Below, piece by piece: positions 16,351-24,848 of a stretch of 64,000 nucleotides of DNA. The stretch comes from Robertmurraya sp047302285 (GTDB lineage Bacteria; Bacillota; Bacilli; Bacillales; Cytobacillaceae). How positions within the stretch are numbered: position 1 is the first letter of the stretch; each line of letters begins with the position of its first letter. The notes under the pieces were generated by a model. It was not told the DNA's origin. It made no database searches and saw nothing but the letters and a program-made list of their open reading frames with translations. The stretch is taken from the NCBI RefSeq assembly GCF_047302285.1, contig NZ_CP154845.1:1798001-1862000 (forward strand), written 5' to 3'. The position numbers and the translations under genes were made by a program.

Positions 16351-16854
16351 TTGTTTGAATTTAAGTGCGTCTTCTCTTTCTTGAATAACTTCACTACGAT
16401 CCCGAAGTAAATGGCGGTGAACAATCTCATCGTTTGATAAATCACTAACTACGCACCAACTTAACCCCTTTTGTTCACATGCCTTTTTACATGCTTCTAT
16501 AAGTGAGGAATCGTAAATAGGGAAATTCAAGCTTTTATATTCTTGACGCTCTTCAATTCGGACAAGTCGTTTCTTTAAAAGGGGTAAAAATTCACTTTCA
16601 GCTAAGCCGTACGGTTCAAGCTCGTACTGTTGAAGTATAGCGATTGCCTTTTTCAATGTTCGAGCTGCTCCGCTGAAATTTTCTCTGCGATGGTGATAAT
16701 TTGAAACCGCAAGGAGAATGAATCCTACTAAAACAGAATTTTTATTGCTTTTATCAACTTTTTTCCAATATTCCTCTAAAACTTCGTGGCACTCAAAATA
16801 ATCACGGTCACCGTGAAAGTGAACTAAGTACTCAATATACTCTTTTGGGTACAT
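16333..16854 (-). CDS. ypuF: DUF309 family protein YpuF
   Basis: A 173-residue protein of the DUF309 family, identified by the His/Glu-rich signature HFHGDRDYFECHEVLEEYWK near the N-terminus and by LLAVSNYHHRREN. The function of the family is unknown. YpuF lies next to the rib and scp genes in B. subtilis. The frame runs on to 16914, but AGGAGG seven bases before 16854 sets that start (MYPKEYIEYL). It is convergent with ribT, sharing a terminator. Confidence 0.85.
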   Translation of the reverse strand: MYPKEYIEYLVHFHGDRDYFECHEVLEEYWKKVDKSNKNSVLVGFILLAVSNYHHRRENFSGAARTLKKAIAILQQYELEPYGLAESEFLPLLKKRLVRIEERQEYKSLNFPIYDSSLIEACKKACEQKGLSWCVVSDLSNDEIVHRHLLRDRSEVIQEREDALKFKQTKDSE

Positions 16855-16926
16855 TCGTTTCCTCCTAAGCCGTTTTACATCAGTGTACCGTAGATTGATA
16901 CGATGGTCGACCAATAACTATGTAAT

Positions 16927-16956
16927 AAAAATGCCCAGAGCGTTTCTGGACATTTT
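16927..16956 (-). terminator. Terminator of the yjcZ-like gene
   Basis: AAAATGCCCAGA and TCTGGACATTTT pair with one mismatch. On the minus strand the stem is followed by a T-rich stretch. Confidence 0.65.
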
Positions 16957-16982
16957 GTATAAAAGTTTTTTAAGCTTTTATT

Positions 16983-17072
16983 TTATAACCAAGAGGCACC
17001 AACGATAATGAGTAGAATAAACAACACCACGATTAACGCAAATCCTGATCCAAATTCATGTCCTGCAGACAT
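16983..17072 (-). CDS. YjcZ-like small sporulation peptide
   Basis: A 29-codon gene. The peptide starts MSAGHEFGSGFALIVVLFIL and ends LIIVGASWL: a short Gly-rich head followed by one membrane helix. That is the pattern of the YjcZ/YoyG family of tiny sporulation membrane peptides. AGGAGGG seven bases before the ATG is a strong ribosome site. A sigma-K/E-like promoter lies upstream and a terminator downstream, so this is a complete monocistronic unit. Confidence 0.85.
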   Translation of the reverse strand: MSAGHEFGSGFALIVVLFILLIIVGASWL

Positions 17073-17112
17073 ATTAAATCCCTCCTACTTGCTTATCTTT
17101 GTATTACAGTAC

Positions 17113-17140
17113 TATCGTATGTAGGGGTGATTTGATCTGT
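17113..17140 (-). promoter_or_regulatory. Mother-cell (sigma-K/E-like) promoter of the YjcZ-like gene
   Basis: On the minus strand CATACGATA (17113-17121) fits the sigma-K -10 CATAnnnTA. AC lies 17 bases upstream (the consensus spacing is 16). Confidence 0.45.
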
Positions 17141-17294
17141 ATAGGCATTTATCCTAAAGGAATTGGCACAGGTGATGGAAGTTAGTGGAAAGCGCATGCT
17201 AGCACTAAATTTTTATTGGATATCCTTCGTTAATCCTCTATACTTATAATAGTATTTATACGAATCTATAATGAAAAGCTTTGGTGGAAAAAAT

Positions 17295-18038
17295 ATGGAT
17301 CACTACAATGTGAAGATTGATGCATTTGAAGGACCACTTGATTTACTCCTTCATTTAATCAATCGTCTTGAAATTGATATTTATGACATTCCTGTTTCTG
17401 AAATTACGGAGCAGTACCTCTTTTATATACATACAATGAAAGAGCTTCAGCTCGATGTAGCAAGTGAATATTTAGTTATGGCGGCAACTCTTTTAGCGAT
17501 TAAAAGCAAAATGCTTCTCCCGAAACACGAGGAAACGTTAGAGGATGAGTTCGAATTTGATTTCGAAGAGGATCCGAGGGAAGAATTAGTTGAACGCTTA
17601 ATCGAATATCGAAAATACAAAGAAGCAGCATCTGACTTGAAGAATCTTGAAATAGAACGAGGTTTAATGTTTACGAAGCCCCCAAGTGATTTAGCTGATT
17701 TTTCTACTGAACCGGGTACGGAGAGAAAAGACCTAGATGTATCCCTTTATGATATGTTAGGCGCTCTGCAAAAACTTTTACGACGAAAAAAGCTGCAAAG
17801 ACCTCTACCAACGAAAATCTCACGCCAAGAAATTCCGATTGAGCAAAGAATGGATGAAATATTGAAGGATTTAAAGCTAAATAAGGGTAGAAGAAGCTTT
17901 TTTGATTTATTTCCTTGGCAGGAAAAGGATCATATCGTCATTACTTTTTTGGCCGTTTTGGAATTAATGAAGCGGAGAGAAATCATTGTTGAACAAGAAA
18001 GTAATTTCTCGGAAATTTTTGTGATGGGGAAGGAGTAA
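17295..18038 (+). CDS. scpA: Segregation and condensation protein A (kleisin)
   Basis: A 247-residue kleisin that bridges the SMC dimer and, with ScpB, forms the condensin complex for chromosome segregation. It has the conserved N-terminal helix (VKIDAFEGPLDLLLHLINRL) that binds the SMC neck, an acidic middle (EDEFEFDFEEDPREELVERLIEYR) and the C-terminal winged helix ending FSEIFVMGKE. The start at 17295 is preceded by GGTGG at good spacing and gives the usual N-terminus; an in-frame ATG lies at 17271. scpB follows after five bases. Confidence 0.94.
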   Translation: MDHYNVKIDAFEGPLDLLLHLINRLEIDIYDIPVSEITEQYLFYIHTMKELQLDVASEYLVMAATLLAIKSKMLLPKHEETLEDEFEFDFEEDPREELVERLIEYRKYKEAASDLKNLEIERGLMFTKPPSDLADFSTEPGTERKDLDVSLYDMLGALQKLLRRKKLQRPLPTKISRQEIPIEQRMDEILKDLKLNKGRRSFFDLFPWQEKDHIVITFLAVLELMKRREIIVEQESNFSEIFVMGKE

Positions 18039-18043
18039 CATTT

Positions 18044-18604
18044 TTGGAAGTTGTTAATTGGAAAGGAATTGTTGAAAGTCTTCTTTTTGCCGCTGGTGAT
18101 GAAGGCTTATCAATTAAACAGATTTCACAAGTATTAGAAATAGAAGAAGCATATGCAGGAGAAATTCTCCTACAACTTACAGAGGATTATGAAACTGATC
18201 AAAATCGTGGCATAACTGTCGTACAATTCGCAGGCCATTATCAGTTGGCGACAAAGAAAGAGAACTCTACCTACTTAAAGAAGCTTGTAGAGTCGCCTAC
18301 GACAACGACTTTGTCTCAGGCAGCCCTTGAAACATTGGCGATTATTGCCTATAAGCAGCCGATAACAAGAGCGGAGATTGAGGAGATTAGAGGTGTCAAA
18401 ACAGAGCGACCAATTCATACATTAGTTGGAAAAGTATTAATTAAAGAAGTGGGTCGAGCTGAAGGAACCGGACGAGCTATTTTGTATGGAACAACGAAAG
18501 AGTTCCTTGATTACTTTGGATTGAGAAGCATTGAGGAACTTCCACCTCTTCCAGAGAAGGTCGATGAAGAGTATATTCAAGAAGAAGCGGATTCTGTTTT
18601 TTGA
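18044..18604 (+). CDS. scpB: Segregation and condensation protein B
   Basis: A 186-residue ScpB with paired winged-helix domains that dimerises and binds the middle of ScpA. The conserved blocks LLFAAGDEGLSIKQISQVL, AALETLAIIAYKQPITRAEI and GRAILYGTTKEFLDYFGL are present. The start is TTG, supported by AAGGAG at 18030-18035 and by the family N-terminus (xxVNWKxIVE). The C-terminal tail is acidic (EEYIQEEADSVF). It is in an operon with scpA. Confidence 0.94.
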   Translation: MEVVNWKGIVESLLFAAGDEGLSIKQISQVLEIEEAYAGEILLQLTEDYETDQNRGITVVQFAGHYQLATKKENSTYLKKLVESPTTTTLSQAALETLAIIAYKQPITRAEIEEIRGVKTERPIHTLVGKVLIKEVGRAEGTGRAILYGTTKEFLDYFGLRSIEELPPLPEKVDEEYIQEEADSVF

Positions 18605-18784
18605 GAAATTCCAAGAAACGCTCGATCCTTGATTTTCTGACACAGAATAATGAGAATATGGTAGAATAAGAGTAACATTAACTTGCTGTGACAACTTAGG
18701 AGACGATAAATCACAAAACAAACAGCTAAATAATGAACACAATCATCATGCAGTAATAAATCTTATAGAACAAAGGATGATTTT

Positions 18785-19204
18785 ATGTTTATTACGGATT
18801 GTAAAGGGTATGAATTAGAAAAAACGAAATCAAATACTTCAGAGGATTTTTTTAATAAAAGTGGAGTCACTTTTAAAGATGAGGGAATCGAGAAGACGTT
18901 TCAAGTTTTGTACTTGCGGTACTTTGACGATTTTTTTTCTGAATTTACGCCTTATCAAGAAGAACCTATCTTTGAAGCTGGCAGCATGTCAGTTGATTTT
19001 AAAGATATCGTTGCGCTAGTGTGTCTCATTAAGCATCCAGAATTTCGTACTCGTAAGCGCGTTTACATTAATACAAAGGTTGAATTCTCATCGCTATTTA
19101 AAGATTTGGATTTCGGAAAAATAGAATCTATTTTTGAATCACTAGCAAATGGGCAAGGCTATGAGCTTCGTTCTTCAATGGAGTTTATCGTACAACCGCA
19201 GTAA
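18785..19204 (+). CDS. Hypothetical protein between scpB and ypuI
   Basis: A 139-residue protein that I do not recognise. It is soluble, with no signal peptide or membrane helix, and rich in Phe, Glu and Lys (YLRYFDDFFSEFTPYQEEP). It carries a single Cys pair far apart (residues 5 and about 79). AAAGGATG lies five to six bases before the ATG, and codon use looks like that of the neighbours. B. subtilis has ypuI directly after scpB, so this gene is an insertion relative to that order. An upstream TG-extended -10 (TGGTAGAAT near 18660) could be its own promoter. Likely real; function unknown. Confidence 0.7.
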   Translation: MFITDCKGYELEKTKSNTSEDFFNKSGVTFKDEGIEKTFQVLYLRYFDDFFSEFTPYQEEPIFEAGSMSVDFKDIVALVCLIKHPEFRTRKRVYINTKVEFSSLFKDLDFGKIESIFESLANGQGYELRSSMEFIVQPQ

Positions 19205-19306
19205 GTAGATTGGTAATAAACTGATGGAGTAACTTTTCAAAAACGGTTTCATTTCTTCCGTGAAAAAACAACTCGTCTGTCTAATATATTCATAGGGGTG
19301 TATGAA

Positions 19307-19795
19307 TTGGCAAATACAATGGTCAAATCGCAACTTGAGGATGTAAGAAATTTTCTAGTAACGACTGTTAATACGCTCGAGGATTATCTTAATCAAACAA
19401 CATTGTCTTCTCTAATAGAAGAAGAGCAAGGAAACGAAGCTTACTACAAAATGGTTTTGTCTAATGTTCGTAAGCTATTGGTTTATTGTGAAGAGGGCTT
19501 AGAAGCTTGTGTCGTCATTCTACAAACTGATACCTTCCCAAAAGGGGCAGCGGAAAAAACACTTTATCGTATTTATCATCAATGTGTAGAAGAATTTTTC
19601 CAACCGAAAAGTGATGCATGGTTTGAAGACAGTCGTGCAGCCTATACAGGACGCAATTCGATTAAGTTTCAAGAGAAAGTTCCGACAAGTGTCATTAATC
19701 TATTAAAAGGATTAGAGGGAAGCTTCCAAAGCATTCGAGAAGAACTCGAATATTACGAAACAGATTATCGTACCAAAATGATTCAATCTAAATAA
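19307..19795 (+). CDS. ypuI: YpuI family protein (DUF3907)
   Basis: A protein of about 162 residues of the YpuI/DUF3907 family, found after scpB in bacilli and of unknown function. It is predicted to be largely helical, with conserved Tyr/Phe stretches (KTLYRIYHQCVEEFFQPKSD and ELEYYETDYRTKM). Several in-frame starts exist: GTG at 19298, TTG at 19307 and ATG at 19319. GGGGTG at 19295-19300 best fits the TTG. The coding frame is secure; the start is not. Confidence 0.8.
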   Translation: MANTMVKSQLEDVRNFLVTTVNTLEDYLNQTTLSSLIEEEQGNEAYYKMVLSNVRKLLVYCEEGLEACVVILQTDTFPKGAAEKTLYRIYHQCVEEFFQPKSDAWFEDSRAAYTGRNSIKFQEKVPTSVINLLKGLEGSFQSIREELEYYETDYRTKMIQSK

Positions 19796-19811
19796 TGACA
19801 ACCATACAACC

Positions 19812-19841
19812 AACCCTATTCTGAATGGAATAGGGTTTTTT
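19812..19841 (+). terminator. Terminator after ypuI
   Basis: AACCCTATTC pairs perfectly with GAATAGGGTT and is followed by T-rich sequence. Confidence 0.85.
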
Positions 19842-19933
19842 CAGTTTCACTGATTCACACAAAAATTCGCCTAATCATACGATATGAAAGAATATGGGAT
19901 GGTCTTATCATAGAAAAGAAATGAGGGTGAATA

Positions 19934-20830
19934 ATGGGGAGATTTGAAGAATACGTAAAAGAGGTCATGGAATGGAATGAGGAAATGAAGCAATTTTTAC
20001 AATCGGAGCAAATTGAGCGAGATGATGAAATGTGGACAAAACTAGATAGACTAACAGAAGTAATGGATCATATCGAACAGCCAGGTCAACTAACGAGTGA
20101 ACAATTAATGACACTTCAGGCAAAGGTCGAGGAACTCCATGACGACATGGAGGATTACTTCATTAAACGTCAAGCGATTGGTTCCATCTATATGAAGGAG
20201 CCCTATGTAGAAACCGGAAAACATGAGTTGCCTCCACTTCCTTACGCTTATGATGCGCTCGAACCTGCTATCTCAGAGGAAATTATGAGACTCCATCATA
20301 CAAAACATCATCAATCTTATGTCGATGGTCTGAATAAAGCAGAGAAAAAACTGGATGAAGCACGAAAAAAGGGAGACTTTTCCCTTGTTAAGCATTGGTC
20401 TAGAGAGCTAGCTTTTCATGGATCAGGTCATTATTTACACACGATTTTTTGGAATAATATGAGTCCAAATGGTGGTGGGAAGCCCTCCGGTAAATTACTT
20501 AAAGAAATAGAAAAGTATTTTGGTGGTTTCGAATCCTTTAAAAAGCACTTTACAGAGGCAGCAAATGCGGTTGAAGGTGTCGGTTGGGCAATTCTCGTAT
20601 GGTCACCGAGAGCGAGACATCTTGAAATCCTTCAGTCAGAACGTCATATGCTACTAACCCAGTGGGATACGATTCCTTTATTGGTACTAGATGTTTGGGA
20701 ACATGCCTATTATTTACAATATAAAAATGTACGTGCTGACTATGTCAATAATTGGTGGGAGATCGTCAATTGGAATGATGTTGAACAGAGATTTTTGAAA
20801 GCGAAACAATTAGTGTGGAAGCCTTTTTAA
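19934..20830 (+). CDS. sodF: Fe/Mn superoxide dismutase with N-terminal extension
   Basis: A 298-residue SodF/SodA2-type superoxide dismutase. About 90 charged residues, probably coiled-coil, precede the SOD domain. That domain starts at HELPPLPYAYDALEPAI and carries all four metal ligands: His in LHHTKHHQSYVDG, His in LAFHGSGHYLHTIFW, Asp and His in LDVWEHAYYLQYKN. It detoxifies superoxide. The extension is as in B. subtilis SodF and B. cereus SodA2. A GAGGGTG ribosome site precedes the ATG. It is located here between ypuI and dacB, which are adjacent in B. subtilis. Confidence 0.9.
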   Translation: MGRFEEYVKEVMEWNEEMKQFLQSEQIERDDEMWTKLDRLTEVMDHIEQPGQLTSEQLMTLQAKVEELHDDMEDYFIKRQAIGSIYMKEPYVETGKHELPPLPYAYDALEPAISEEIMRLHHTKHHQSYVDGLNKAEKKLDEARKKGDFSLVKHWSRELAFHGSGHYLHTIFWNNMSPNGGGKPSGKLLKEIEKYFGGFESFKKHFTEAANAVEGVGWAILVWSPRARHLEILQSERHMLLTQWDTIPLLVLDVWEHAYYLQYKNVRADYVNNWWEIVNWNDVEQRFLKAKQLVWKPF

Positions 20831-20922
20831 TCAATTAAAGCATGTAAGGCTCTTCTCTGAAGGAAAAAGGATTTATCCCGATGAATAGAGCCTTCAAATT
20901 TTCTCTCACTTTTAGTTTTTAG

Positions 20923-20950
20923 TCATATCATACCTTGTCCCGCATAAACT
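20923..20950 (+). promoter_or_regulatory. Possible sigma-E promoter of dacB
   Basis: TCATATCA (20923-20930) resembles a sigma-E -35 and CATAAACT (20943-20950) a sigma-E -10. The spacing is one base shorter than consensus. dacB is a sigma-E gene in B. subtilis. Confidence 0.45.
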
Positions 20951-20981
20951 TGTACAAACAAATAGTGCGAGGTTATGCATA

Positions 20982-22130
20982 ATGAACATGAAGTGGAAGC
21001 TCATAATAATGACATTGATTTTTTCGCTATTGCTATCGAATATTCCCCAGAAGATTGAAGCTTCTGTTTCGGTTAGTGCCAGAAATGCGATCTTAATGGA
21101 GCAGGAATCTGGGAGGGTCTTATTTGATAAAGGTGCCCATGAAAAACAAAGAATCGCTAGTATTACAAAGATTATGACAGCCATTTTAGCAATTGAATCA
21201 GGTAAACTTGATGAAATGGTTACCATTAGTGATCGAGCAGAAGGGACAGAAGGCTCGTCTTTGTATTTGAAAAAAAATGAAAAGGTAAAGCTGGAAGATT
21301 TAGTATATGGTTTAATGCTTAGATCTGGAAATGATGCAGCCGTTGCTATTGCTGAGCATGTAGGAGGAAGTCTAGAAGGATTTGTTTTTCTAATGAATGA
21401 AAAGGCAAAGGAAATTGGGATGGCAAATTCACATTTTGCCAATCCACACGGATTAGACGATTCAAATGAGCACTATTCAACGGCCTACGATATGGCGATT
21501 TTAACACGCTACGCCATGGAAAATGATACATACAGAAAAATTGCAGGTACAGAGATTCATCGGGCACCAAATCCTACTGAAAAATGGGACAGAGTTTGGC
21601 GTAATAAAAATAGGCTGCTCACTGGACTTTACGACCACTCAACTGGAGGAAAAACAGGCTATACAAAGCTAGCAAAGAGAACGTTAGTAAGTACCGCCAT
21701 GAAAGATGATATGAGCCTAATTGCTGTAACCTTGAATGGACCAGATGATTGGAATGACCATATTGGCATGTTTGAAATGGCATTTAAAAATTATGATATG
21801 GTTCAAGTCATTGAAGAAGGAATTATTAAAGAAGTTGATGATGATTTTTATAAGGAGAAGGTGTATTTGGAGCATGGTTACACTTATCCCGTAACCTCCG
21901 ATGAAAAGGAAAAGTTCCAAGTGGAAATGAAGCTGGAAAAACCGAAAAATGAATGGGATGAAATGAGGAATATTCCATCTGTTGTAGGAAAGGCCATTAT
22001 TACATTCGAGAATAAGCCAATTAAAGAACTTCCTATTTATTATAAGGTTGATGAAGAGAAGCCTCCATCATTTTTTGAACGATTCAAGAAAATCTTTACG
22101 GCGATGATGGGTGTGAATAGAAATGGTTAA
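20982..22130 (+). CDS. dacB: D-alanyl-D-alanine carboxypeptidase DacB (PBP5*)
   Basis: A 382-residue sporulation carboxypeptidase that limits cross-linking of the spore cortex. It has a signal peptide (about 1-27) and the S11 domain with active Ser in SITK, SGNDAAVAIAEHVGG as the SxN motif and KTG in STGGKTGYTKLA. A C-terminal domain and an amphipathic end (FFERFKKIFTAMMG) follow. The operon partners spmA and spmB confirm that this is DacB; it overlaps spmA by eight bases. A sigma-E-like promoter lies about 32 bp upstream of the start. Confidence 0.94.
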   Translation: MNMKWKLIIMTLIFSLLLSNIPQKIEASVSVSARNAILMEQESGRVLFDKGAHEKQRIASITKIMTAILAIESGKLDEMVTISDRAEGTEGSSLYLKKNEKVKLEDLVYGLMLRSGNDAAVAIAEHVGGSLEGFVFLMNEKAKEIGMANSHFANPHGLDDSNEHYSTAYDMAILTRYAMENDTYRKIAGTEIHRAPNPTEKWDRVWRNKNRLLTGLYDHSTGGKTGYTKLAKRTLVSTAMKDDMSLIAVTLNGPDDWNDHIGMFEMAFKNYDMVQVIEEGIIKEVDDDFYKEKVYLEHGYTYPVTSDEKEKFQVEMKLEKPKNEWDEMRNIPSVVGKAIITFENKPIKELPIYYKVDEEKPPSFFERFKKIFTAMMGVNRNG

Positions 22131-22710
22131 TTTAATTTGGGTTTTTATGACCGTATTTGGCGTCGTTTTTGCTATCTTTAATGGCACGATGAGCGAGGTT
22201 AATGAGGCTGTTTTTTCTGGGGCAAAGGAAGCGGTCACTTTATGTATAGGCTTAATTAGCATTCTCGTATTTTGGTTAGGGATGATGAGAATAGCTGAGG
22301 ATGCTGGACTACTGAAAATTTTGGCTAAACTCTTTCGTCCACTTGTAAAAAGATTGTTCCCTGAGATACCAAATGACCACCCTGCAATGGGTTATATTCT
22401 CTCTAATATGATGGCGAATATGTTTGGATTAGGGAATGCCGCTACTCCTTTAGGAATAAAAGCGATGGAAGAAATGCGTCAGCTAAACGGAGGATCCAAT
22501 GAGGCGAGCCGCTCCATGATTACTTTTCTAGCGATCAATACATCTAGTCTTACTTTAATCCCTACAACTGTGATAGCCATCCGCATGAATTATAATTCGG
22601 CAAATCCCACTGATATTGTCGGGACAACCCTGATTGCGACCCTTTGCTCAACAATAGGGGCGATACTAATTGACCGGTTCTTTTACTATCGAAGAAGTCG
22701 TAAAGGATGA
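22123..22710 (+). CDS. spmA: Spore maturation protein A
   Basis: A 195-residue membrane protein with a nucleoside-recognition (gate) domain. With SpmB it is needed for spore core dehydration and heat resistance. It has several hydrophobic helices and the conserved blocks ILSNMMANMFGLGNAATPLGI and INTSSLTLIPTTVIAIR. The ATG overlaps the end of dacB, so translation is coupled. spmB starts seven bases after its stop. Confidence 0.94.
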   Translation: MVNLIWVFMTVFGVVFAIFNGTMSEVNEAVFSGAKEAVTLCIGLISILVFWLGMMRIAEDAGLLKILAKLFRPLVKRLFPEIPNDHPAMGYILSNMMANMFGLGNAATPLGIKAMEEMRQLNGGSNEASRSMITFLAINTSSLTLIPTTVIAIRMNYNSANPTDIVGTTLIATLCSTIGAILIDRFFYYRRSRKG

Positions 22711-22717
22711 ATGATAT

Positions 22718-23248
22718 ATGGGTATTGTGTCTTTAATTTCTTTATGGTTTATACCAGTGTTAATAGCCTTCATATTGATGTACGGCACGTATAAACGTAT
22801 TCCTACCTATGAGAGTTTCGTCGAAGGAGGGAAGGAAGGGATCCAAATTGCGGTCTCGATTATTCCTTTTTTAGTAGGGATGCTAGTAGCCATTTCGGTT
22901 TTTCGAGCGTCTGGGGCTCTCGATTTTCTCATGGGCTTCATTCGTCCAGGTCTTGAAGCTTTAGGGATACCAGCCGACATTGCGCCACTTGCAATCATTC
23001 GTCCTATCTCTGGAACAGCTGCTCTCGGTATGACGAGTGATATCATGGCAACTCATGGACCAGATTCATTCATCGGTCGTCTCGCCGCAACCATTCAAGG
23101 AAGTACAGACACGACATTCTACGTGCTAACCGTCTATTTCGGAGCCGTAGGAATCAAAAAAATGGGTGACGCATTAAAAGTCGGCTTATTAGCAGACCTT
23201 GTCGGAATAATCGCAGCAGTTATCGTCGTCACACTTGTGTTTGGATGA
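22718..23248 (+). CDS. spmB: Spore maturation protein B
   Basis: A 176-residue gate-domain membrane protein, partner of SpmA in spore dehydration. Conserved blocks are FVEGGKEGIQIAVSIIPFLV, IIRPISGTAALGMTSDIMA and QGSTDTTFYVLTVYFGAVGI. Last gene of dacB-spmA-spmB, closed by a terminator about 10 bp after its stop. Confidence 0.94.
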   Translation: MGIVSLISLWFIPVLIAFILMYGTYKRIPTYESFVEGGKEGIQIAVSIIPFLVGMLVAISVFRASGALDFLMGFIRPGLEALGIPADIAPLAIIRPISGTAALGMTSDIMATHGPDSFIGRLAATIQGSTDTTFYVLTVYFGAVGIKKMGDALKVGLLADLVGIIAAVIVVTLVFG

Positions 23249-23258
23249 TATGTTCTGA

Positions 23259-23287
23259 AGATACCTGTTAAAAGGTATCTTTTTTTG
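23259..23287 (+). terminator. Terminator of dacB-spmA-spmB
   Basis: AGATACCT pairs with AGGTATCT around a six-base loop, followed by seven T. Confidence 0.85.
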
Positions 23288-23404
23288 GTTTTCTAAGAAG
23301 ATCTAGTAGAGATATCAATAAGGTTTACTTTGAAAATGGCGTGACTTATGTCATAATTCAGTAGGAAGTATAAATGAAAGAATCAACTAACTGAGGTGGC
23401 AGAA

Positions 23405-24136
23405 ATGGAAAGATTGCAGAAAGTAATTGCCCACGCTGGTTTTGCTTCACGGAGAAAAGCAGAACAGCTCATAATAGATGGACAAGTGAAAGTAAATGGC
23501 AAAGTAGTGAAAGAATTAGGAATCAAAGTTTCTTCAACAGATAAAGTAGAAGTAAACGGAATCCCCGTAGAGGGAGAAGAACCTGTTTATTTCCTTTTTT
23601 ATAAGCCAAGAGGAGTTATCTCCAGTGTAAAAGATGACAAAGGACGAAAAGTGGTAACCGATTTCTTACCAGAAATTAAACAAAGAGTTTACCCTGTAGG
23701 CCGACTAGACTATGACACGACGGGCCTCCTTTTATTAACGAATGATGGGGAATTTGCAAATTTACTCATGCATCCAAAAAACGAAATCGAAAAAGTATAT
23801 GTTGCAAAAATTAAAGGCATTCCTTCAAGGGAAAAAGTCCGTGGTCTTGAAAAGGGTGTCCAGCTAGAGGATGGGAAAACAGCTCCAGCAAAAGCAAAAG
23901 TCATTAGCATTGATAAGAAAAAACAAACATCAATCATTGAATTAACGATTCATGAAGGAAGAAATCGCCAAGTGAGAAGAATGTTCGAAGCGATTGGTCA
24001 TCCGGTTATGAAATTAAAGCGAGAAAGGTATGGCTTTCTAACATTACAAGGCTTAAGTGTGGGAGACATGAGAGAGCTATCTCCTCATGAAGTGAAACAA
24101 CTTCGTGCTCTAGCATCAGCAACCGAAAAAAAGTAG
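23405..24136 (+). CDS. rluB: 23S rRNA pseudouridine synthase RluB
   Basis: A 243-residue pseudouridine synthase of the RsuA/RluB family, modifying 23S rRNA. An N-terminal S4 RNA-binding domain (MERLQKVIAHAGFASRRKAE) is followed by the catalytic domain with the Asp in GRLDYDTTGLLLLTNDG and the conserved EGRNRQVRRMFEAIGH. GAGGTGG at 23393-23399 supports the ATG at 23405; the frame opens at a GTG at 23396 inside that site. It lies between spmB and resA as in B. subtilis. Confidence 0.95.
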   Translation: MERLQKVIAHAGFASRRKAEQLIIDGQVKVNGKVVKELGIKVSSTDKVEVNGIPVEGEEPVYFLFYKPRGVISSVKDDKGRKVVTDFLPEIKQRVYPVGRLDYDTTGLLLLTNDGEFANLLMHPKNEIEKVYVAKIKGIPSREKVRGLEKGVQLEDGKTAPAKAKVISIDKKKQTSIIELTIHEGRNRQVRRMFEAIGHPVMKLKRERYGFLTLQGLSVGDMRELSPHEVKQLRALASATEKK

Positions 24137-24223
24137 CTCTAGATATCGTATTTGAGATGTGAATTAATTCACTAAATATATGGAAAAATTCATAGAAGTG
24201 TCACACATACTGACAAAGATAAC

Positions 24224-24252
24224 AATGTCTATATGTTGAAAAATGTTATAAT
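24224..24252 (+). promoter_or_regulatory. Extended -10 promoter upstream of resA
   Basis: TGTTATAAT (24244-24252) is a TG-extended -10 with the perfect hexamer TATAAT. The -35 (AATGTC, 24224-24229) is poor. About 50 bp before resA. Confidence 0.5.
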
Positions 24253-24301
24253 TATTCCAACTTGTGTTCATTTTGCTTGCAATTCGGAGGGGAGAATACA
24301 T

Positions 24302-24829
24302 ATGAAAAAGCAGCGTTTATTCATTCGAACCGTGATTTTACTAGTTTTAGGAGCTGCTGTCGTTTATACTCTGTATGCTAATTTTACGAAAGATGATATT
24401 CAGAAAGTAGCCGTAGGAAAAAAAGCACCAGATTTTGTTCTCACTGATATGAATGGGGAAAAGCACCGCTTATCTGAATATGAAGGTCAAGGAGTACTTT
24501 TAAACTTTTGGGCGACATGGTGTAAGCCTTGTGAAAGAGAAATGCCTTATATGGATAAACAATATCAAGAGAACAAGGACGACGGTATACAAATTTTAGC
24601 CGTAAACATTGGCGAATCGAATGTAGTAATCAATGAGTTTATTAAAAAGCACGATTTAACATTTCCAATCTTAAAAGATAAAAATGCAGAAGTAGTTGGA
24701 GCTTATGGAGTTGATCCACTGCCAATTACGTTCCTCATTGACAAGGATGGAACGGTCGTCCAAATCCATAAGGGTGAAATCATTAATGAACAAGTCGTAA
24801 TTGACATGATAAAAGAGATAAAACCATAG
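24302..24829 (+). CDS. resA: Thiol-disulfide oxidoreductase ResA
   Basis: A 175-residue membrane-anchored thioredoxin-like protein that reduces the haem-binding CxxCH cysteines of apocytochrome c outside the membrane. One N-terminal anchor helix (about 9-26) is followed by the active site WCKPC with C74 and C77, the same numbers as in B. subtilis ResA. The cis-Pro region is DPLPITFLI. GGAGGGG at the start favours the ATG at 24302. First gene of resABC. Confidence 0.95.
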   Translation: MKKQRLFIRTVILLVLGAAVVYTLYANFTKDDIQKVAVGKKAPDFVLTDMNGEKHRLSEYEGQGVLLNFWATWCKPCEREMPYMDKQYQENKDDGIQILAVNIGESNVVINEFIKKHDLTFPILKDKNAEVVGAYGVDPLPITFLIDKDGTVVQIHKGEIINEQVVIDMIKEIKP

Positions 24830-24848
24830 GGTACGAGGAGTTTTTATA

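Noticed and set aside
20846..20894. AAGGCTCT/AGAGCCTT inverted repeat after sodF
   Set aside because: Only 8 bp with a loop of more than 30 bases and no clean T-tract, so termination is not convincing.
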